Below, piece after piece: positions 56,590 to 64,000 of a stretch of 64,000 nucleotides of DNA (the first letter of the stretch is position 1; each line of letters begins with the position of its first letter). Both the position numbers and the translations under genes were made by a program. A model generated the notes under the pieces. That model made no database searches, was not told where the DNA came from, and worked only from the letters and a program-made list of their open reading frames with translations. The stretch comes from Brachypterus glaber (Eukaryota; Arthropoda; Insecta; Coleoptera; Kateretidae). The stretch lies in the NCBI GenBank assembly GCA_958510825.1, contig OY294054.1:11238019-11302018 (forward strand), read 5' to 3'.

Positions 56590-57065
56590 TGCTAAAAGCC
56601 TAGAAATTATTAATTTATTAATGTCATTCTATTCTATTAAACCGGCAAAAGACAACCTTTGGAATTATTCTGCATCTCCCTTCTTTTATTTTTTTTTATT
56701 TAGTTTCTTTTGATCTAAAAAACCGCTAAAGGATCCAAACTTCGCTTTTATTAACTCCATTTAATTACATTCATTATTCAAAAGTATCCATTAATCCCCG
56801 AAAAATGCTTTAATAATATTAAGCTTTACAGTTTTAATTTTGGAAAAGGCGCCATTAGCGTTTTGTAGGGTGACCATACGTCCCGGATTTCCAGGGACAT
56901 CAATATTTTCATCCGCTCACCCTAACTAAATGGGACATTTTTACGTATTTTTTTTTAGTTCATCTGTTCACCCTAACTAAATAGAACATTTTTACGTATT
57001 TTTTTTTAGTTTACACGTTTTTGAGTAAAAACTACAATACCTGTCCCCGTGGTGTATAACAGACA
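56590..57065. other. Interval without a gene
   Basis: 56869-56905 'tagggtgaccatacgtcccg' looks like a hAT-type end. 56914-57015 has a direct duplication of about 53 bp ('caccctaactaaat', 'acatttttacgtattttttt'). Confidence 0.5.
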
Positions 57066-57336
57066 TGGGAGGCATAGCGTAGTGGCTAGCGCGTATGCAT
57101 AGCAAGTCTACTATCGTGAGTTCGATTCTCACTGGCGCCGATTTGCCTTTTTCAGTTAATTAATAATTGAAATTTGTCGAAGGCGATAAGTGAAACGGAC
57201 ACTCCCTAGAAACTGGTTTGAAAGTCAGTATAAGCCGGTGGTTCCCTCTACTACTAGCCCACACAAGTCCTGGACTTAGGGGATGCTTAATTAAGTAGAA
57301 TAGTACGAGGTTAAACAAACAAACAAACAAACAAAC
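57066..57336 (+). mobile_element. tRNA-derived SINE, family A, copy 4 (complete)
   Basis: The complete plus-strand copy. The head begins 'tgggaggcatagcgtagtgg' (box A-like), has box B 'gagttcgattc', then 'tcactggcgccgatttgcct', then the body, and ends 'gaggttaaacaaac' with about six CAAA units. Confidence 0.92.
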
Positions 57337-60300
57337 ATTCCGGAACTATAACATTCATTCTTATTGGGTCAAACAAGTTGGCCATGTAGGTATCTAAGTA
57401 TTTTTTTTTTCACTTTTCTTGGTGTTTTACACCTACCTTTGTCCAAATCTGCAATAAAAATTGCAGATCAATGTCAGTCTGTAAGCATGAGACATAAAAC
57501 ACCCCACCAGCTATGCTCTAGTTAAAAAAGGCACCCTCTAGTTGGAAAAATCCAGTAACGAGTTGGGAAAATTATGGAGTAATTTTTTTTTAAAAATTTT
57601 TTGTCATTAACTTTTTGTCGTCATGTTAAAAATAGGTAAAATCGCAATCTTAATGGTATTTGTTTGTTTGGATGTTTGGTAAAAAAATCTTTCGATTTTT
57701 TTTATTTGGCGGAGGCGCAATGTTTATGTATTGTTTCATGGATAAATTAATTTTTAGCGGAAATTAATTTTTTAAAACAACCTTGCGTAAAATTTGTTAT
57801 TATGATAAATCAAAAACGCTTTAAGCTAGATACTTAAAATTTGAAACAGATTTGTAATAAACAATTGTGGGATATCGTGTTGGGGCAAAGGAATCATAGG
57901 CGATAAAAACATATTTTTTCGAAAATTATAATTTTTTTTTTAATTTTTGTCTTTTGCGATCCACTACCAAATATTATTTGTACACGAACTTCCACAATTT
58001 TTCTTTGACTTCCGGGATTTTCGAGCTTTTTGATAACATTTCTGAAAATTACCCAAATATTTTCTATTTATTTTTTTCAAAAATGTTTCCTTTTCTGTAA
58101 GGCTATTCGAAAATTATTCTTTTGTATAGTTCCCCGCACGAAACAAAGACTTCGACGAAAGGGGGAGGAATCATTCGCGCTCTCTTCTTTCCGTCAAAAG
58201 CGTTATAAGACGTGCGTGCCTGCAACGGGCCTCCCACTTGCACACACAATCCAAACATATTTCCCGTAGCCACAGATCCGTGCGTCAACGTATATTTTGA
58301 ATATTTTAACTATAAAATCTGTGATAAAATTTTATCACCTGGGTATGGCGGGTGGTTTGTTTGCTGTTCTCGGCTGATGTTAATTCTATTTCATTGCTGG
58401 GTGTTTGCAAGTGTTTACGAAAATTAAATGCTCCCGTTCAAATGCAAATTAAAAGTGTCACAATCAGGTACCCACGAGTAATTTATAAAATCGATTAGAG
58501 ACCTGTCCGTTTTTAAACTCTTCGCCCCTTTATATTAGGGTAAGGTCGCTATAATCGTACCACCTAAGATATTTTTTTATATTTTTCTTAACTGGTTACA
58601 TTTTACACTTCGCTCTTTATTTTAAGTTAAAGTATAATCATTTTTGAACATAATTTTTTTTTTCATAACATTTATAATCAATTTTTTACATGTTTTGTTA
58701 ATGTCTGCAAACGTTACGATTTGGAAATCTTCTTAATAAACTTACCGTAATTATTTATTGTTGGTTTAAATTAAAAAAATAATTCCAAGATAAAAAGGCT
58801 TTCCCATTTACTGATTAGAATTTATTTAATTACGTGTATTACCCATGAATTTAACGGACTTAACGGGTAGTAATTTTTTATTTATTTTTAATTGTCAATA
58901 ACTAGAATAAATTATTAAAATTACAAGTTTCTATGATTTTTTACTTTTATATTTTAGAATTCTAAAATTAAAAGTATTGAAATACACATTTTTTTTTCAA
59001 TTTTTTTTTCCGAAGTATTGAAATACACATTTTTTTTTCAAATTTTTTTCCGATTTTTTCACATTTCTCGACGTTTTCGATGTTTTTAAGACTTTTGAGA
59101 CCATGTTAAAAAAAATGTTAATTTTTTGTATTTTTTTAAATATTTTTATCGTTCAATTATAATTTTGGCATGTATAGAAAGGTAATAAAATTTACCATAA
59201 AAAAGGTAAAAACCATTTTTTCGTAGCACCAATACTTCTGGAGATATTAGCAAAATAACAACATACACGCCACTGTGAAGTCTTTTTATTAGTTTATAGG
59301 CAAAGCCTTGTTATCACAATGTTAGTGAAAAAAAGAAAAACACAACTTTAATCATATCCTACAGGAATTGAACCTTGAACGATTTACAAAAATTAATACC
59401 GGTACGGTTTATGAAACTTCCCTATTTTGCATAAAAATAAAAAATATTATGTATGAAAAAAAAATATGTATATGTTTTGTTTATAGGCTAATTCTACTGA
59501 TATTAATTAATGTAATTACATGTAAAATATTTTGGTAACTATACTCACTGAAAAGAAATATCCTTAGAAAAACTTGCAGATACATACATCAGTTTAAGCA
59601 ATTTTTTTTGACCGACCTTATCTATACCTTAAGGTTAATTTACAACGACCAAATTGTGTATGAGGGTTTATCTCCAAGCTAGCTATTATTAAAAGTCATA
59701 AGTTGTCTCAAAAATCGTTTTGAAGTTAGAGAAATTAAAAAAGTACGATTTGCGGACCGTTACGATATAGGCTACCTTCCCCTAACCACGCAACTATTTA
59801 TTTAAATAAACTCGTCTGAGTTCTATTTAAAATTAAAAAAAAAGCTAAAAAACATCATAAAAAAATCTTTGAAAAGTATGGATGTTTTCTCTCTGTTTAT
59901 TTATTTATACATTATATATTGCAAAGAGTGCACATAAAAATGTAAAGCAGCATTTATCGTAACGCCTTGTTTTCGTTTCAGTTCGTTTAAATCATTTAAC
60001 ACATTTCTGGATTAATCTAAGTCAATTATAAATGCAGGCGTCTATGTTTGTTTTAATTAAAAAAAAAACAAAAATAACGATTTTCAGGACATTCTTGTCA
60101 TTTTTCCAGAAAAAATCTAATGTTATAAAACCACGGCGAAGAAATTGTAAGCGAAAAATAATGGATTTCCTCGTTTTTTCCGATCTGGATTTTTAGCAGA
60201 AAAAGTCCATACCGAAAACTTTTGGTAAAAAGAATACCCAAATTTTCTTGGACGGGCTGACAGCCCCACATTGTTTTGGCTCGAAATAGAGTTTTTCCGA

Positions 60301-61763
60301 CAAAAAACACAATAAAACGCAAAAGTAAGCAAGAAAAAAATTATATTTATTTTTTTTTTAATTTTAAAAAGGGTAATGCAAAAAGTAACGCACAAAATTT
60401 TTATTCATTCTATAATGCATTATTTTAGCAGTAACGCTATTTTTTCAACTTTTTTTTTCAATTATTTGGAAAGTAATAAGCAGTAACTTTTAAAGTTTAA
60501 TACTTCATATTAAAAGCATTCTAATATTAAAAGTAATTTTTCCTACAATATTGTAGTACTGAGCTCAACACAGTCAAAGACGTTTGTCAAATCGCAAAGA
60601 ATTGCACCTATGTAATCTTATTTCTCAAAGTAGCAGTAGCAGATTTGGTTGTGTTAGAACCATAAAACTTATAAAATTTGATAACAAACCTGTAGTCTAA
60701 ATGAGCAATGTCTAATTGAAAGTGGTTTTGAGTTACAATATTTATAAATTGCGGACAGAATGACCAAACTACATTTTTTGTTTAATTTTCTTTGACATAA
60801 ATCACCATAAAAACCAACAATAAGCAGCAAAGTACGAATAAAAGTCTTTTCCGTAATTTTAAAACTTTAAAACTGGAAAGCAAAAACTATTCCAGCTATA
60901 AAACAGCGAAAAGTTGACCCTACAGTGGGCACGCCCGCGGCAGGTAGCCTCATATTTTAATTTCGAGTTTGTATCAGGATTGGTGATCGAGTTACAATTA
61001 TATCTACCTATTATTAGTATTTGTTGTTCATAGTACGCGCCGCCTCTAACCACACACATGTCGCTCATGTATTTGACGGTTCAGTTTTTAATAAAGTAAT
61101 TTATTTTTATGATATATTTTTTTTAATAGTGCCAAAAAAAAAGACCTTCAGTTGTTTTAATTTTATTTCTAAAAATTTATCACAAATGCGGTGTAAAAGC
61201 CGTAGCGCACCCACTCGTGTAAGTTTAAAATGCGCGCCCACCGGAGGGTTAAATAAAAAGCGATAGATTCTTTCTGACTTCAGATCTGAATTCAGTCTGT
61301 GGAAATCTGCTTTTTTAGCTTTTCCAGCTCTATAAACTCCTATTTGTTCAGAATTAAAGAAAAACATTATTATCTTCAGCGTTTTGTTAGCTTACGGGGT
61401 GTCACGAAAATGTTTTAACACAATAGCTGATCAGATTGAAAGGTGTTAGGGGTCCTTTTCATGTACTCCCTGTTATTTAGATAACCATTGATATGTTGAA
61501 TGGACTATATTAAAATGGTGATTTCAAGCAAAACATATGGTTGGAAACGCCAGACAATCGTTAGGGGAGAAATCTGACTGAGCTGTAATCAATTATTGTA
61601 CGTAGTTAAAAAAACAAGTGGTAAATATCTTTACCGAATACACGTAGAAAAATGTTTTAATAACCATTACCAAAAGTTTTGCAAACAAGTTTAGCAGTTG
61701 GGTGACTACTTTTTGGTTCATATTTTTTCCTAAACATATAGAAGTATAATACTTACGTATTAT
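57337..61763. other. Interval without a recognised gene
   Basis: 58120-58290 is a GC-richer block ('cgaaagggggaggaatcatt', 'gacgtgcgtgcctgcaacgg') that I cannot name; it is most likely a repeat. 58970-59060 is a 46-bp tandem duplication ('tattgaaatacacat' plus T-run). The open frames at 58030, 60098, 60859, 61021 and 61107 show no conserved protein. Confidence 0.4.
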
Positions 61764-61772
61764 AATAAATTA

Positions 61773-62713
61773 GGGTAGGGGTCTTTACAGCGCAGTTCAT
61801 TACCGCGAAACCATTACCGCGCCACCGTTACCGCACATGGACTTTAACGCGCATGGACTTTACCGCTCATAGACTTTACCGCGCATGGACTTTACCGCGC
61901 ATAGACTTTACCGCGCATAGACTTTACCGCGAAAGCCATTACCTCGAAGAAAATAACAGCGAAGGGGTCAATACCGCGCATGGACTTTTTACCTCGAAAA
62001 CCATTACCGCGCATAATTATTTTAATTTTTTTCGAAGAAAAAAAGATTAAATATAAAAAAAAAAATATTTTTCAGAAAACAATCAAACAGTTCTAACTGA
62101 TATAGCTGCTGGGTCAGGGTTGTGTCCATTACTAGTTTCCTTTAAAATATTTCCGTCCGAAGTATGCAAACGCCCCTTGCAACAAAGCATGTCTTGATTT
62201 ACGCACTTACAATTTTTTTTTATTTTTAACAGTCTTTTCTTTCCTGTATATGAAATGTTTATATACAGCGAGGTCTTTGCCCCTAGCACTTTTCATTATT
62301 TCGATCGACATGACGATTCGTACTAAACTGATTATTAATCAGCGATTTATACAAATCAGTCAATATAAATTAAAAAAAAAACACACATAAAAAACCCAAA
62401 CACAGATATTTGGGTACATTTAGTAAACGTTCCACTTTATCAATAAAAATCCAAACCAAAACCAAAACTAACCAACCCAAACTACCATCAATTCCACGGA
62501 AATAACCTTACATAAAATAAAAATAATGTATAACGATTTTCGCTGCAAAAGGCATACGCGGTAAAGACCGTTCGCGGTAATGAACTGCGCGGTAACGGTC
62601 TTTGCGATAAAGGACATGCGCGGTAATGACTTATCGCGGTAATGGCGATCGCGGTAATGTACTGCGCGGTAATGGTCTTCGCGGTTGGTTTTTCGCTGTA
62701 AAGTCCGGCGCCC
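61773..62713. mobile_element. Foldback/Mutator-like element with 9-bp TSD
   Basis: Exact 9-bp repeats AATAAATTA (61764-61772 and 62714-62722) flank a 941-bp element starting GGG and ending CCC. The termini contain inverted 'ctttacagcg'/'cgctgtaaag' and are built of degenerate units such as 'cattaccgcgcatggacttt': about ten at the left, with inverted counterparts ('gcgcggtaatg') at the right. Nine-bp TSDs and TIRs made of tandem repeats match foldback and Mutator-like elements. The interior encodes a FLYWCH-like remnant on the minus strand. Confidence 0.88.
62083..62289 (-). pseudogene. FLYWCH-like zinc-finger remnant inside the MULE
   Basis: The minus-strand frame has two Cys (KCVNQ, CCKGRLHT), followed by GNILKETSNGHNPDPAA. 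This corresponds to the C-terminal half of a FLYWCH finger (W/C-x-C, GRLHT, GHNHxPD), but the aromatic start, the usual Trp and one His of the HNH pair are missing. FLYWCH fingers are often carried by Mutator-like transposases, which agrees with the 9-bp TSD. Only this stub remains. Confidence 0.6.
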
Positions 62714-62722
62714 AATAAATTA

Positions 62723-64000
62723 CACAGGCATACATTTGAAAACTTTTTAAATGCATTTTAGTAGGTGATCTTATATAAACGCTTATAATCCAAAACTGGC
62801 TTTAGTTCTTTCCCATCAAGTTTTCATATTACCGCACTATGGACCAGAGAAGGTTTTTCCGCGGCTAAAATTAGCTATTTATTTTTATCTTGGTGAAAAT
62901 TGGTATTTAGGGGTTTTTAAGGTTGCTTAAACTGAATCCATTGTTGAACATTTAAAATTCAAAATGGTGGACCCAATATGGTGGCAAAATTTCATGAATT
63001 TTAACGGAATTTAAAACAAAAATGGTTTTTAGGTGGTTTCAAGTTGCTGAAACTGAATTCATTTTTCTTAAATAAAGTATAAATTCAAAATAACAGCAAA
63101 AACAAAATAAAAAAAAGTATGATCTATAGCTACATAGAGGAAAGTGTTCTTTTGTTAGCAGCAGTATTTGATATTGGTCTTATCGTTACGTATATACCGC
63201 TTCAAGTACTCAAGTTTCGATCACCCTGTACTCTTTTAGGTCGATAGCTGTGAAGAGTCTACTAAAGAGGGTGTATTTTCTCCATCATTTTCTCCATATA
63301 ACTTAATAACATTTTCGATTAATAACATGTTTATAAGCTATAAAGTTTATAGCCTATAATTTGATGTAAACATCATGTAGTGGTTACTGTACGATGAGAC
63401 ATTTTGTGTACTAATTGAGTTATTAATAAAACGCGGACAAATTTTTAACTTAATTAACTTTCTGCACTGTATAATTGTGTAACCTGTCTTATTAAGATAA
63501 ATATAAGGATAGTTTATTAAGCTACGGTTTCCTCCAAAAGTCGCCATCGCTGACGACTGCGACCGGGTAGCCGCGACCGAGTCGTTGAGACATCTCCAAT
63601 GCATTTTAAATGTCGCTGTTTTCCTAGCTGCTGCCGAGTCGTTACTACTAACTACCGGTCGCCGTTCGTTTGGTCGCCGGTCGCTTGACCGCTCCGGGAG
63701 CAGACGTACGACTAATTCGTCACGAATTTGACAGTGTGTGAACAGCTGTGCGCTGTGACAAGTGTTTATTTTTTCCATTCCACGGCTGTGGAATGTACAA
63801 TATGTTTATCAGAGTGGACATATTTATGGGAGGTATGTAATAGTTTGTACTTGTAGGGATGTTAAAAAACGGTTTTTTTAATACGTTGTTTTAAAACATT
63901 GTTTTAAAACGGTTTTTTTGTTTTTTATTCTTTTTTTTTTTAATTTTTCGTACCCAATGCTCAACCAAAAATGTTTTTAATTAATAAACTGTCTTTTAGT
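62723..64000. other. Right end of window, no gene recognised
   Basis: 62890-63075 holds two diverged direct copies of a unit with 'aaactgaatccattgtt', 'attcaaaatggtgg' and similar words. 63530-63730 is a GC-rich block (see findings). The minus-strand 143-codon frame 63347-63778 runs through it and through AT-rich sequence and matches nothing I know. Confidence 0.45.

Larger units (their letters stand above)
38780..64000 (+). other. Presumed first intron (or flank) of the RYK-like gene
   Basis: No further exon, and no other host gene, is recognisable in the remaining 25 kb; it is filled by the repeats listed separately. Since the exon ends in a good donor, the simplest reading is a first intron longer than 25 kb. 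A small second exon hidden in AT-rich DNA cannot be excluded. Confidence 0.5.

Noticed and set aside
60098..60395. Overlapping minus-strand frames of 74 and 90 codons
   Set aside because: They overlap in different frames in AT-rich DNA with no domain or splice context.
63347..63778. 143-codon minus-strand frame
   Set aside because: It joins a GC-rich repeat-like block to AT-rich DNA, has no recognisable domain, and its codon use changes midway.
1..64000. CRISPR arrays, operons, riboswitches, rRNA
   Set aside because: No regularly spaced identical repeats with unique spacers, no bacterial gene organisation and no rRNA-like sequence. The window is eukaryotic.

Overview
The window looks like nuclear DNA of an insect, probably a beetle, although the sequence alone does not fix the order. 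It is very AT-rich, gene-poor and packed with transposable elements, with two 200-N assembly gaps. Only two host protein-coding genes and one tRNA could be supported. The first gene (coding 4245-7483, + strand) encodes a complete ZP-domain apical extracellular matrix protein of the miniature/dusky/dusky-like family. It has a short signal-peptide exon, a 1.36-kb intron and one large exon carrying the ZP domain, a tetra-arginine furin-type site, a transmembrane helix and a short tail. The second gene is seen only as its first coding exon (38674-38779, + strand): a signal peptide and the start of a WIF domain matching the Derailed/RYK Wnt-receptor family. No later exon was found, so the rest of the window may be its first intron (>25 kb). 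A canonical tRNA-Cys(GCA) lies at 13108-13179.

Layout. 1-4187: AT-rich flank with a probable hAT-type MITE. 4188-7483: ZP gene. 7.5-13 kb: small MITEs, hairpins and a gap. 13.1 kb: tRNA-Cys. 13.5-25.4 kb: diverged direct duplications, long-TIR foldback elements, a 66-bp tandem array joined to a near-perfect 96-bp-arm palindrome, SINEs and a 10-bp minisatellite. 26.7-27.6 kb: two adjacent tRNA-derived SINEs and a GIY-YIG endonuclease fragment of a Penelope-like element. 29.9-34.1 kb: a 5'-truncated but ORF2-intact non-LTR retrotransposon (endonuclease, RT, RNase H, zinc knuckle) bounded by a 12-bp target-site duplication. 35.5-38.6 kb: an eight-unit satellite-like array with higher-order structure ending about 90 bp upstream of the RYK-like ATG. 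39-45 kb: a direct repeat cut up by nested MITEs. 45-64 kb: a TA-flanked MITE, a tiny piggyBac-type MITE, an inverted retroelement end, an 887-bp hAT element with 8-bp TSD, a third foldback copy, a fourth SINE, and a foldback/Mutator-like element with 9-bp TSD, TIRs built of ATTACCGCG-like repeats and a FLYWCH-like zinc-finger remnant.

The most interesting unifying signal is a recurring hammerhead-ribozyme-like fold at four places (11.4, 34.4, 44.7 and 48.7 kb; the first and last as inverted pairs). Each has a helix I strand, a CTGANGA-like core, a helix II hairpin, GAA, a very short self-complementary helix III and the matching helix I strand. This arrangement is known from Penelope-like elements, and a Penelope-type endonuclease fragment is present in the window. 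The host genes have no evident functional relation to each other; the rest of the window is mobile-element history.
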